Shown: positions 1 to 9,966 of the stretch, piece after piece
How positions within the stretch are numbered: position 1 is the stretch's first letter
How the letters are laid out: every line of letters starts with the position of its first letter
NCBI GenBank assembly: GCA_029959085.1
Contig: JARWIR010000016.1
Coordinates: forward strand, 8,229,441-8,293,440
From: Nemophila menziesii
Lineage: Eukaryota; Streptophyta; Magnoliopsida; Boraginales; Hydrophyllaceae
Length of the DNA: 64,000 bases
Direction of reading: 5' to 3'
Program-made: the position numbers and the translations under genes
Notes under the pieces: generated by a model
Database searches by the model: none
The model's input: the letters and a program-made list of their open reading frames with translations, nothing else
What the model was told of the DNA's origin: nothing

Positions 1-40
1 TTAATGTCCTTTGCTCGGTTGGATGTTCAATTTCAATCGC

Positions 41-256
41 TCAATGAGGTGTGACTTTCGTAACAATGTAAGGTCCTCCCCAACGGGATTTAAGCTTTCC
101 TGGGTAATTCAAAAATCGAGAGTTGTATAATAAGACCTTTTGCCCTCTCTCGAAATTCTTGGGACGGAGTCGTTTATCATGCCATCTCTTTGTTTTCTTC
201 TTGTAGAGGCGTGAATTTTCATAGGCAAGATAACGAAACTCCTCCAACTCGTTCAA
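41..256 (-). pseudogene. Integrase C-terminal tail of element A (frameshifted)
   Basis: About 71 residues with the usual end of an Athila/gypsy integrase: a basic stretch, then a '[10 protein letters not shown]' strand and '[16 protein letters not shown]', the small beta-barrel-like C-terminal region. It is in a different frame from the integrase core just upstream (261-1076), so at least one indel separates them near 258. It ends at a TGA at 41-43 where relatives have a glycine codon, and the reading continues past it in the same frame towards the window edge. In the family this domain helps bind DNA during integration; this copy is dead. A related tail is fused to the protease in element B. 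Confidence 0.8.
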
Positions 257-260
257 CTGC

Positions 261-1076
261 TCATCCTTTGTTCCTGGCCAATTCTGGGTCTAGATTCAGA
301 GTTTTAATAGCCCAGTAGGCTCGAGCTTGAAGTTCAATCGGTAGATGACACGCTTTGCCGTAGACCATGCGATATGGAGATGCCCCAACTGGTGTTTTAA
401 ATGCTGTTTTGTAAGCCCAGAGAGCATCATCTAGCTTTAATGACCACTCTTTCCTCGTTTTATTCATGGTCTTATCAAGAATAGATTTGATTTCCTGGTT
501 GGAAACTTCGGCTTGACCGTTAGTTTGTGGGTGATAACCGGTTGAAATACGGTGTCTCACTCCAAACTTACGAAGATAGTTTCTCAGAGGAGCATTAATG
601 AAATGGGTACCTTTATCACTGATGAGAACACGTGGCGTACCATGTCTTGAAAAGATGTTTGTTTTTAAGAATTTAATCACTGTTTGAGCATCGTTCTTTG
701 GTGTTGCCACTGCTTCTACCCATTTTGATACATAATATACCACAAGCAAAATATAAAGATTCCCATGGGATGTGATGAAAGGTCCCATGAAATCTATTCC
801 CCATACATCAAAGATTTCAACTTCTAGGATATTGTTAAGCGGCATCGCGTCTCTTTTTGATATATTACCAGTGAACTGGCATCTTTGACATGACTGGACA
901 AAACGATGACAATCTTTGTGTATGGTAGGCCAATAGAATCTGGATTGAAGAAATTTAGCTGCAGTTCTATCGCCTTTAAAGTGACCTCCATAAGGTGAAT
1001 TATGACAACTTGCAATGATCTTTTCCATTTCACCTTCATGCACACATCTTCTAACAACTTGGTCACTACAAATCTT
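261..1076 (-). pseudogene. Integrase (zinc-binding and DDE core) of element A
   Basis: The 260-residue frame holds an H2C2 zinc finger (H14, H21, C52, C55) and an rve-type catalytic core with the DDE triad visible: D84 in GIDFMGPF, D143 in ISDKGTHF and E179 in [10 protein letters not shown]. The core is continuous, but it is cut from the RT by a TAG at 1077-1079 and from its own C-terminal tail by a frameshift. In the intact family this enzyme joins the cDNA ends to host DNA as part of the Pol polyprotein. The identification is certain from the motifs; the copy is not expressible as a normal Pol product. Confidence 0.9.
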
Positions 1077-2669
1077 CTAGAGGTACGGTTCATCCCAATA
1101 ATACTGTTTGGCCTGGTGAGATAATCTTTGTCTTTGTTGTGGGTGGATATCCTTGGGAAATACACCACTCACAATGAGGTTGACTAGATCTGCATACCAT
1201 GGCACAAACACATGTTTAATAGAAAAAAGTTGTTCATCAAGGAATGCCTCTTTAACCAACAATGGTTCTTTGTTCGCATCAAATCCTTCGAGCCTTGATA
1301 AATGATCAGCAACTTGATTTTCGCATCCCTTTCGGTCTCGAATATCTATGTCGGATTCTTGAAGCAACAGTACCCATCTAATAAGACGCGGCTTAGCGTC
1401 CTTTTTCTCCATAAGGTACCTGATAGCTGAATGGTCCGTGTATACAACAGTTTTCTTCCCAATCAGATAGGAACGGAATTTATCAAAAGCATAAACCATG
1501 GTCAACATCTCTTTCTCCGTCACTGTATAATTCATCTGGGCAGCGTTGAAAGTCTTACTTGCATAATAAATCGTGTGGAAGATCTTGTCTTTCCTCTGTC
1601 CCAACACAACACCCATAGCGTGATCACTAGCATCGCACATAAGTTCAAACAGAGCTTTCCAATCAGGAGGTATAACAATAGGTGTAGAGATCAGTTTTTC
1701 CTTAATCGTCAAAAACGCTTGAAGACATTCGTCAGTAAAATTAAAAGGAGTATCCTTTTCAAGTAAAGAACAAAGCGGTTTGGCGATCTTGGAGAAATCT
1801 TTGATAAATCTTTGATAAAATCCTGCGTGACCCAAGAAACTTCTTACTCCTTTAACAGAAACTGGAGGTGGTAACGTTTTGATAACTTCAATTTTAGCAC
1901 GATCAACCTCCATCCCTGCCTTCGAAACTTTATGTCCCAACACAGTTCCCTGTTGAACCATGAAGTGGCATTTTTCCCAATTAAGCACAAGATCTTTTTC
2001 CCTACATCTCACAAGGACTTTTTCAAGATTATTCAAACAATCATCAAAACTATCTCCAAACACCGAAAAATCCTCCATAAAAACCTCTAAATATTTCTCA
2101 ATCATGTCATAAAATATAGCCATCATGCACCTCTGGAACGTGGCAGGTGCATTGCATAACCCAAACGGCATTCTTTTATAAGCAAAAGTACCAAACGGAC
2201 AAGTCAAAGTTGTTTTGTGTTGATCGAGGGGATCCACACAAATCTGATTATAGCCCGAATATCCATCAAGGAAACAATAGTATTCTCTCCCTGCAAGTTT
2301 GTCTAGCATCTGATCAATGAATGGTAGCGGGAAATGATCTTTCTTTGTAGCTTTGTTAAGTCTTCGGTAATCCATGCATACTCGCCACCCCACAACTGGT
2401 CTTGATGGAATGGCTTCGCCTTGATCATTAAGGATGGTTGTAATACCTCCTTTCTTTGGAACACATTGCACCGGACTAACCCAATCACTGCTAGCAATCA
2501 GATAGATAATTCCTGCATCTAACAACTTGTTAACTTCCTTCTTCACCACTTCTTTCATAGCTGTCATGAGTCTTCTTTGTCCCTCTATAGATCTCCCACC
2601 TTCGTTCTCAAGAATGATTTTGTGTTTGCAAACGGAAGGACTAATTCCTTTGATGTCGGCAATAGTCCA
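1077..2669 (-). pseudogene. Reverse transcriptase-RNase H of element A
   Basis: Ty3/gypsy RT followed by RNase H. Using the ATG at 2567 as residue 1 gives 496 residues; the frame stays open upstream to the stop at 2670. Seen are [24 protein letters not shown], the first catalytic aspartate in [11 protein letters not shown] (D101), [13 protein letters not shown], and RNase H residues D312 (CDASDHA), E351/E353 (TEKE) and D378 (YTDH). The key F-x-D-D motif reads F-M-E-D (E165, D166), so one metal-binding aspartate is a glutamate, which in known RTs abolishes or cripples polymerisation. It ends at a TAG (1077-1079) before integrase. Neighbours are protease upstream and integrase downstream, in order. 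Confidence 0.92.
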
Positions 2670-3533
2670 TCATATTGCTTCTTTGTTAGCTCGAAGTACT
2701 TGAAGTAGCTTCTTTTCTTGAGGACCTGAAAGGTTAGCAGAAATAATAACAGGCAAAGTTTTGTTCGTACCTAGATATGCATAGCGTAGATGATCTGGAA
2801 GTGGTTTTTCTTCGAGAACAGGTGGACATATTATAGATGGTTGTTTCATTGGTTCAATGTCACCTGATTCTCGAAGTAGTTCTCGTACATTTGATCCTAA
2901 TGCAGCAACTTCTTCAGGGGGAATCTCGAATTCCTCTTGTGATTCAAGTCCTAAGGCTTCGTCAAGATCATCATCTAAGCTTGCTTCATTGAAGACTTCT
3001 TGCGCAATTTTTCCGATGACATCTATTTTGAAACATTCGTCTTTCGACTTTGGTAAGTTCATAGCCTTAAACACATTGAATCGTATTTGTTCGTCTTGTA
3101 CCCTCATGATCAACTCACCATTCTCAACATCAATTAGTGTACGCCCCATGGCTAAGAATGGTCTACCCAAGATGATGGGTACATTCTTATCTGCATCGTA
3201 GTCAAGAATAATAAAATCACAAGGAAAAATAAAAGAACCAGCTTTAACTAAAACATATTCAATTTTACCTACTGGTCGTGAGAGGGAGCGGTCCGCCATT
3301 TGTAACACCACAGATGTGGGTACTACCTCTCCTATATTAAGCTTCTCGAACAGGGATCTAGGCATGAGATTGATGCTCGCGCCTAAATCACATAATGCTT
3401 TCCCAGTCCAACTATCTCCAATGCCGATGGGAATTGTAAAACTTCCGGGATCTTCTAGCTTTGGTGGCAACTTACTTTGACATATTGCACTACACTCCAC
3501 AGACAATCCAATTGTTTCCCCAGTTTCTATACT
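2670..3533 (-). pseudogene. Aspartic protease region of element A
   Basis: Retroviral-type aspartic protease, which would cut the Gag-Pol polyprotein. The active-site strand reads ALCDLGASINLMP, and the later IILGRPFLAM strand is also intact. An acidic spacer (EEFEIPPEEVAAL) follows, then the start of the RT leader. The frame is bounded by a TGA at 3534-3536, where the gag frame would read on through an arginine codon (CGA to TGA), and a TGA at 2670-2672, where relatives have glycine (GGA to TGA). Both stops are single-base changes, so the original was probably one continuous Gag-Pol frame. Confidence 0.87.
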
Positions 3534-4342
3534 TCACTTTTTGGAGAGAATGTCTTTCATGAATTTAAGATAGGTTGGCATTCTCTTGAGAGCTTCAACA
3601 AGCGGTATATTAACCTCTAATTTACTCAACATGTCAACAAATTTCTTGAATTCCAGGTCATTGTCCTTCTTTCTGACACGTGAAGGGTATGGTGGTGGAG
3701 GGCGTGTATTAAGTTCCACTGGTTTTCTCGTCTTTTCAGGTGTCTCGGCTTGGACACTCTTCGGTTTAACTACCTCCTCTACCATATCTTTGGTTGTCTC
3801 TTCTCCCCCCTTTTCTGGAATAGGGATTGGTTCTGTTTCTGGTCTTGGTGGAGGTAGTTGTTTTCCACTTCGCAACTCAACTGCATGGCACGAATCATCT
3901 CTAGGAGCAATAGTATCACTTGGAGGTTGCCCTTTCGGCCGATTTTGTAATGTACTTGCCATATGTGATAAGGTATGCTCTAGTTGCTTGATAATCTTTT
4001 ACTGGGTTTGAATCTTCTGTTGGCTACGACTCATATTGGTTTCAACTGCTTGCATTATTTTAGCCATACTCGAATTCAAGCTTTGGATTTGTTCTTGCTG
4101 TGCCAGTTGCATTGATTGTTTAGGTGGATCTTTATTCGTTTCTTGACAAGCTTTCTTAACAATGGGCGCCTTTTTCTGAATAGGTTGTGGTGGATTATAG
4201 GATTGAGGTTGGGGTTGATGATAAGTCTCTTGATTTCCGACCCAACTTCTTTGTTGTGGAGGTTGTTGATAATTGGTGTAGCTTTCTTGAGGATAAGTAT
4301 AATCATTAAAATAATAGTTATCTTGCGGATAGGTAACGGAAG
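3534..4342 (-). pseudogene. Gag C-terminal half of element A (downstream of insertion B)
   Basis: The second part of Gag: a Gln/Pro/Tyr-rich segment, a helical segment (SSMAKIMQAVETNMSRSQQK), the proline-rich 'ELRSGKQLPPPRPETEP' stretch and the end 'KFVDMLSKLEVNIPLVEALKRMP', which is characteristic of Athila/Tat Gag-Pol junctions. It continues the frame of the N-terminal half at 14299-15126: deleting element B and one GGAAG copy gives 544 codons without a shift. One in-frame TAA lies at 3999-4001 (Q codon background) and a TGA ends the frame at 3534. It is therefore a pseudogene split in two. Confidence 0.83.
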
Positions 4343-5874
4343 TGATGTCTCCTCATTTGTGATAGATTTATGTTAGGATGAGACATCATTTTTAGTGTTT
4401 TAGAAGTCAATAATGTCGATTTTCTTGAGTTTTAGTGCACTTTCCTATTTTGTGTCTTGATTTGTAGAAATAATATTTTTAGAGCATATTGGGTTTAATT
4501 GTTTATTTAGTGTGTAGCTTTAAAGATAATTATGGAGATTAATTAGAGTCCAAGTCAAAGACAACAACTTATGGAAAGGGATTTACATGGTAATTGGAGA
4601 AAAGGAAATAAAAGCTAAAAAGATGGAAAAGGAAAAGCTGCCTAAATCTGGGAGTCTGCAGATCATGTCCAAAGATATGCGTTTTTACCTAAGAAATAGG
4701 CCGAATTTGGAGATTTCCTTCTATAGGGTCAAGATAATTCCGTTGCGATTCTTTTGGTATCTTGTGGAGCTCAAACGGACCAATAACGAAGAAGTTATGA
4801 CCAAAACAACGCAGCAGTGTTTATCTTTATTTCCATACGAATTTGAGTTGGGCTAGAAGTCCATTACCTTAACTATTCCTCAAGAAAACGAATTAGGTCT
4901 TCTAAACACCTATAAATACACCCTTATATCACTTGTAAATCATCCTTGCCTCATAGTAATTAGTTCCTAAGGTTTTATTCTTCCAGTTTATTGTAGAGAG
5001 CAAGATGATGTCTTTTGTAATTTCTTTTAGTTTATTTCCATCAGGTATGAACTAAACCTCCCATAGCTTGGGTTTTGCATATGTATAATCTATGAATTCT
5101 AATTCTTCTATCTAAGTTTCTTTGGGAATTATATGTTTTAATCTGATATTAGCTACTTACTTTATATTTTCTTATGTGTTTTGATTTAATGTCTTTCCTA
5201 GAACTGATCACTTTAGGATTGTTTTAATAGTAGTTAGATGGTCTCCTTGACAGGGTGTTTAACTATTGAACCACCACATAATGTCTAGTGTCGATAGCAG
5301 TTCTGACAAAACATACTTCTAACTAGATAGTCATTAAGGTTTGTTTTAATCACCATATCACAAATTGATTGTAGTGTGCTGGATAGGGCCTTAGTGGCGT
5401 TTGATAACCCTATCTGAGTCCTCGTCTTGGTTGTGCCGTAGCCCCCTTAGTCGCTCTCAAGGTCTAAGGTAGTGGAATTTAGAATCCTGACTAAGTATTA
5501 CCAAGAGCTAATATTCTCCCTTATGAACTAGATTTATAGATAGAATTAGAAGGATTAGTGCATACTAGCAAAACCTGAGCTATACTTCTCATCTCATATT
5601 CTCAGTTATTTATTTTATTGTCTTTATTTTCCTAGTTTTAATTCTTATTTTCGAAAATCCAAATCTTTTATTTACTGTCTTTTAGTTATTTACTTTTACT
5701 CGTTATTTGTTCCTACGCGTTTAACACACTTAAGTCCCTGAATACGAACTCTACTTATCATTAAAACTTGCATATGTCCTGTAATACTTGCAGTACTGTG
5801 CCTGTCTAGGGTGAGAGTGCATAGTTTTCCATACTTAAACTGATCTTATTTTTATCACACCCTAGGCGACACCA
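4343..5874 (+). repeat. Left (5') LTR of element B
   Basis: 1532-bp LTR with 5'-TG (TGATGTCTCC) and 3'-CA (GGCGACACCA). It is nearly identical to 12763-14298. A TATA-like box (TATAAATA) sits at 4911-4918. The ORF of 89 codons inside it (4587-4856) also occurs in the right LTR, is broken there by a TAA, and has no recognisable domain, so I read it as chance. Confidence 0.95.
4911..4918 (+). promoter_or_regulatory. TATA box of element B 5' LTR
   Basis: TATAAATA, about 570 bp into the LTR, repeated exactly in the right LTR at 13331-13338. The same box in the same context occurs in the LTR of A (reverse strand, 16174-16181) and in the solo LTR (reverse strand, 58992-58999), so it is the likely U3/R promoter of this LTR family. 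Transcription would begin about 25-35 bp downstream. Confidence 0.65.
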
Positions 5875-5880
5875 AGTTTT

Positions 5881-5898
5881 TGGCGCCGCTGCCGGGGA
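5881..5898 (+). promoter_or_regulatory. Primer-binding site of element B (tRNA-Asp type)
   Basis: TGGCGCCGCTGCCGGGGA begins six bases after the LTR end (spacer AGTTTT). The TGGCGCC core with CTGCCGGGG resembles the sequence complementary to plant tRNA-Asp 3' ends used by Athila elements. Element A has the same site and spacer on the other strand at 15227-15250. Confidence 0.85.
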
Positions 5899-6132
5899 CT
5901 TGTGTCTCGTTAGCGTGTGGGTTATCTATTTCGAGTTTTAGTTTTTAATTAGTTTTTACTTTTCAGTTTTTAGTTTAGTTTTAGTCTTATTTTTCCAGAT
6001 TTACGCTTGGGTTTGCTTTAGTCTTTTTCAGGTTTCACAGTGTTTAATTCTTGGCCTCCCTTATCGGAGCCTGAGAGGAGCTTCAGACCTTACAACAAAC
6101 GAGTTCGTGAGGAAAGAGCCTTGAGAAGAGTT

Positions 6133-6429
6133 ATGGCATCCCAAAGAGATCCACCAGTTGGAGGATGACAACAATTACCACCAGGAGGACAACAATTACC
6201 GGGAGGAGATCCACCACTTGGTGCACCCCTCGGTCAACAAGAGCCACCACTCGGTGGACAAGAAGGACAACAACTACCAGTATGAGGAGGTAATGGGCCA
6301 AATAACCTTAACAATCAACAGAACCGAGTTGAACAAGATTTACCTGGCCTTAATGTACCATTCCATGTTCAACCCATCGGTTACCGCCCTCCTGAGATTC
6401 CGAATATCAAATTTAGACCCGATCCGGGT
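6133..6429 (+). pseudogene. Gag N-terminal leader of element B with two in-frame TGA codons
   Basis: From the ATG at 6133 the frame of the large ORF downstream reads a Gly/Gln/Pro-rich repeat (QQLPPGGQQLPGG...), then 'IKFRPDPG' running straight into the methionine at 6430, which aligns with 'AKFKPDPG' in the Gag of element A. Two TGA codons (6166-6168 and 6283-6285) interrupt it, each in a glycine-rich context where GGA is expected. The real Gag probably began at 6133; the ATG at 6430 is only the first start after the last stop. Overlapping ORFs in other frames are shadows of the simple repeat. Confidence 0.7.
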
Positions 6430-8922
6430 ATGCTTAGTCAATTTCAAAGTTTCGGACTCTATACTGGTACAGCAATTCAAGATCCGGTAAAAGCGATTCA
6501 GAAGTTTATGCAGATTTGTGATGCCTACATTACTCCTGGCATTACACGCAAGCAACTGTATTGTCATATGTTTTCGTTTTTCTTGACCGGAAGAGCTAGC
6601 GATTGGCTAGAGATACAACCACATGGAACCATTCATTCTTGGAGAGAGCTTCAAGCCGCATTCTTTAACCGATTTTATCCAAAGAGCATGAGACTTAAAG
6701 ATCAAACCGAGCTTGCAAGATTTTGCCAAGAAGATGGAGAAACAGTGGGAGAAGCATGGACAATATTTCAACAAAAATTAGCTAGATGTCCGCTCCATGG
6801 TTATACACCTGCTCTACAACTTGCTATGTTCTATGAAGGTCTTACTGATAAAGGTAGAGAAAAGGTGGATAACATTGGAAAGGGTAATTTTGTGTCCATG
6901 AATCACAATGAAGCTTCCGAGGTGTTGGGAAATATCATGGAACAAGAAAGAAGTTGGCCTTCAAGGCGAGCTTCTATTACAAAGACCCGAGGAACGCTTC
7001 GTTTAGATGCAGAAACTGCGAATTCAGCTCAAATATCCTCTTTAGAAAATCAAATCAAGGAGCTGAAAATCGCGATGGAGAGAAATATAGCTGCTACAAA
7101 GGTAGTACGAGAAGCACAAGGTTGTCAACAATGTGGAGTTAACGATAATTCATGGGAAGAGTGCGAATCAAATCCGCAATCTGTTTACTTTATATCTAAC
7201 CGATGGGGCAACCGCAACCATCCGGGTATGCAGTATTCAAATCCGCAAGGGGCCGCCAATCCTGGTCATTATCAACCGCGTCCCCAGAACAACTCTTACC
7301 AACAGAGAGGTCAGTACCAAAATAAATATCAGAATCGACCTGCTCCTCCACAACAACCTGCTCAAGACGCCTATACCGATTCGTTAGAACAAAAATCTTT
7401 ACCTCAATATCCGCAAGAGGGGTCTATGGACAATACACAGATAGTACAAGCTCTAGACCGTTTGAACACGACTATAAACGCTCAAGAAGAAAAGGTCAGA
7501 GGACATGATTCCATACTTCAGATGCTAAATACTCAAGTGACACAGTTAAACAAAGTGTTAACCAGTGTTGTAGAACAAAAGGAAGTGAAGGCAATCGAAG
7601 GAGGTGAAGATAAGGATGAGTTCGAAGCTTGCAAAGCTATATGTCTTGAGATTAAGGAAAAGAAAGAGGAAGTACCACATGCTGCCATTAGTGCCGTGGA
7701 AGTTCCCAGCCATGAAGAAGAACCAACCGAGTCTAACCCCGAGGAATCTGACTATCTAGAAGTTTGTCTGGAGAATGATCAAGAGAAAGACGAGTTCATA
7801 GAATTACTGAGGAAGGTACAAGAGGAGATTCGATCGGTAGTGGAGTATGCAGCTGAATTAGCTAAAGAGAAAGAGGAAGAAGCCTCAAGAGAGGAATCGA
7901 AAGATGAAGTGGCACCTGCTGTGCTAGAAGAGAAAGAAGAAGAGAAGGTGGAATCGCCACCTATTGTTCAACCAGTGTCATCAACTATTCCTGATACAAA
8001 TCCGAACGATGACACTGTTCTCAAGACATTTGTAGAGGCGTACCAACCTGAAAATATCAACGCCCAAATGCTTGAGATTGCGAAGAAAGGACTTACACTG
8101 CAACAAGTTTTTACGCAAGTTATTCCTGAGAAAGAAGCGAGTGTAGAGATCCCAAGAGAGAACCTGAGGGTTTCAAGAAGAAGTGAGAAAGAGCTACCTA
8201 CAAAGCTTAAAGATCCGGGAAGTTTCAACCTCCCTATTCAATTGCATGGTAGGCTCAAAGTGAAAGCGATGTACGATGTGGGTTCTGGTGTGAATCTTAT
8301 GCCTAAGTCCGTGTTCGAGAGACTGGGACTTCAGAAATCAGAGAAAACTCCAGTGAAGTTGCAGTTTGCTGACAACTCAGTGAAAAGGACATGGGGAACA
8401 GTGGAGGACGTCTTAGTCCGTGCAGGTAATATCGCCATCCCTACTGACTTTGTTATTCTTGAGTTTGATGCAGATAAGCAGGTTCCGATCATACTTGGAC
8501 GGCCTTTCATGGCCACAAGTCAAAGTGTGATCAACTTCCAAGATGGTACCATCACCCTTCATGCTAAGAATGTATCTGAGACCTTCTATGTCTTGGGTAA
8601 GAAACCAAGGAAGTTGGATCCCACCGTGCCTATCATCCACAGCCTTTCACATCACAAAGTCCCTCCTGAGAAGATCCACTTAAAGCCTGTGGATACTGAG
8701 CCAGACATTGAGTTTGGGGTTGGCCATGAAGTCTTATGGAAAGCTCACAAACGCGAGAATAGGCCACGAAGTTTCAAAGATTCGTGGATGGGACCATTCA
8801 TTGTCACTAAGGTTGTTTCAGCCAAGGTGATAGAAATTCACCCACAAACTGGGGTCAAGCGCAGATTAGTTGACGTTCATAGCCTTACTCGTTGTTGGGG
8901 AGGCTATATTGGCAAATCTTGA
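6430..8922 (+). CDS. Gag-protease fused to an integrase tail (element B ORF1)
   Basis: An open frame of 830 residues. About 1-110 is the retrotransposon Gag domain (QDPVKAIQKFMQICDAY, ASDWLE, RFYPKS). A zinc knuckle near 230 reads C-x2-C-x9-C with asparagine where histidine is expected, so it is probably dead. A Gln/Asn-rich stretch and a long acidic Glu/Lys segment (about 390-540) follow. The protease region (about 580-715) has the active-site strand YDVGSGVNLMP and IILGRPFMAT. From about 755 to 825 the frame becomes the integrase C-terminal tail (VGHEVLWKAH, SWMGPFIVTKV). RT, RNase H and the integrase core are missing between the two, with no frame break. Gag would form the particle; the fused tail could contact the genome or helper integrase (inference). 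It may simply be a clean internal deletion that spread. Confidence 0.88.
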   Translation: MLSQFQSFGLYTGTAIQDPVKAIQKFMQICDAYITPGITRKQLYCHMFSFFLTGRASDWLEIQPHGTIHSWRELQAAFFNRFYPKSMRLKDQTELARFCQEDGETVGEAWTIFQQKLARCPLHGYTPALQLAMFYEGLTDKGREKVDNIGKGNFVSMNHNEASEVLGNIMEQERSWPSRRASITKTRGTLRLDAETANSAQISSLENQIKELKIAMERNIAATKVVREAQGCQQCGVNDNSWEECESNPQSVYFISNRWGNRNHPGMQYSNPQGAANPGHYQPRPQNNSYQQRGQYQNKYQNRPAPPQQPAQDAYTDSLEQKSLPQYPQEGSMDNTQIVQALDRLNTTINAQEEKVRGHDSILQMLNTQVTQLNKVLTSVVEQKEVKAIEGGEDKDEFEACKAICLEIKEKKEEVPHAAISAVEVPSHEEEPTESNPEESDYLEVCLENDQEKDEFIELLRKVQEEIRSVVEYAAELAKEKEEEASREESKDEVAPAVLEEKEEEKVESPPIVQPVSSTIPDTNPNDDTVLKTFVEAYQPENINAQMLEIAKKGLTLQQVFTQVIPEKEASVEIPRENLRVSRRSEKELPTKLKDPGSFNLPIQLHGRLKVKAMYDVGSGVNLMPKSVFERLGLQKSEKTPVKLQFADNSVKRTWGTVEDVLVRAGNIAIPTDFVILEFDADKQVPIILGRPFMATSQSVINFQDGTITLHAKNVSETFYVLGKKPRKLDPTVPIIHSLSHHKVPPEKIHLKPVDTEPDIEFGVGHEVLWKAHKRENRPRSFKDSWMGPFIVTKVVSAKVIEIHPQTGVKRRLVDVHSLTRCWGGYIGKS

Positions 8923-9966
8923 CAGAGGTAACACGTCTAACTTTGAAAGACGTTAAACAAAAGTGCTGTTCGGGAGACAACCCGAAGTTTTTTTATGTTT
9001 TCATGTCTTTTACGTTTTTAGTTTAAGTTTATTTTAGTTGTTTTTAGTTGATAATGCATATTTGAGAAAGGTATTAGTGTTTTTGGTGTGTAGGAATTGG
9101 AGAAATCGAGTTAGGGAACGCGAGGAAAATTTTTGGAGCGCAAGAATGCACCCCGCGGACTACCCCATGGACTACCCCATGGTCCGCACGCATGGTCCGC
9201 GAGGTCAAAAACCCGTACCACGGGTCGCTACCGCGGGTTTGATCCAGAAACTAGAAAAATCTCCGCGGACTACCCTCCGATACACCGCACCATGGTCCGA
9301 GCCTCAAAAACGCGTGCCACGGGGTAAGTACCACGGGTATTTTGACGGAGTTAGCTACAGAAGCCGCGGGGTACCCTCCGGTACACCGGACCCTAGTCCG
9401 TAGGCCAAAAACCCGTGCCACGGGGTCCTACCACGGGGTCAATCCAGAGAGCAAAAAATTTCGAGCATCAGATATCGCGGACTACCCTGTGGTGCACCCC
9501 ATGGTCCGCAGGGGTAGTCCGCAGCGCCGCCAGAGGAGAGAGAAAGTTACGGGATTGAGTTATAAAAGAGGTATTAAGCTTTTAGTTCCGAATTCAATAA
9601 ACCCAAACCCTCTTTTTCTTCTCCACAACTCTCCTAACTCCATTGAAGCTCATCAAAACCTTCACCAATCACCAAAACACTACCCAATCATCAAGAAAAA
9701 CACATCAAACCTTCTCTCCACATCATTACAAGAGAGAATCAAGCTACCAATCATCACCAAATTCATTCAAATTGAAGAATCAAATAGCAAAATTTTACAA
9801 ATTCATCACACAATTTCTAAAATCCAAGCCTACTGATTACAAATCATCCTCACCCACATAGAGATTCATCATCAATTCACCCATCCTAGGCCAATTCAAG
9901 CTTGTTCATCCATTAATTCAAGAGTTTAAATTTCAAGGGTTGCTAAAGCTTTGAGTTGGGGGTAAA
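8923..9966 (+). promoter_or_regulatory. Intergenic leader between ORF1 and ORF2 of element B
   Basis: No domain-bearing gene. It holds the GC-rich repeat block (9153-9525, separate entry), then a C/A-rich, T-poor segment (about 9595-9960) ending in TTGAGTTGGGGGTAAATTGAAG just before the ORF2 start. 'GAGTTGGGGGT' recurs here, near 11283 and in the polypurine tract at 12750. The short ORFs here (9038-9403, 9133-9327, 9342-9836) follow the tandem repeat and look like by-products. A subgenomic promoter or splice acceptor for ORF2 may lie here (inference). Confidence 0.5.
9153..9525 (+). repeat. GC-rich tandem/inverted repeat block upstream of element B ORF2
   Basis: About four diverged units of 100-112 bp starting near 9153, 9263, 9364 and 9475. 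Each has a CCGCGGACTACCC-type start, a GATACACCG/GGTACACCGGACC core, an inverted partner (TGGTCCG or TAGTCCG), a CAAAAACCCGTGCCACGGGGT-like stretch and TACCACGGG. CCGCGG, CCATGG and CGGAC/GTCCG make many short hairpins. It is far richer in G+C than the surroundings. It shares the 14-mer CGGTACACCGGACC (9379-9392) with the LTR of the unrelated element C (24517-24530). Confidence 0.8.

Noticed and set aside
1077..2567. RT region as a functional Pol or a captured host gene
   Set aside because: It lies in the normal gypsy order with flanking stops, a changed catalytic residue and a split gag, so it is a dead retrotransposon part.
4587..4856. 89-codon ORF in the LTR of element B
   Set aside because: The right LTR copy has a stop in it (TATAGG to TAAAGG near 13143), and it has no recognisable domain.
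9038..9861. Plus-strand ORFs of 62-164 codons before ORF2 of element B
   Set aside because: They read through the GC-rich repeat and the C/A-rich leader, with no domain and no conservation in element F.
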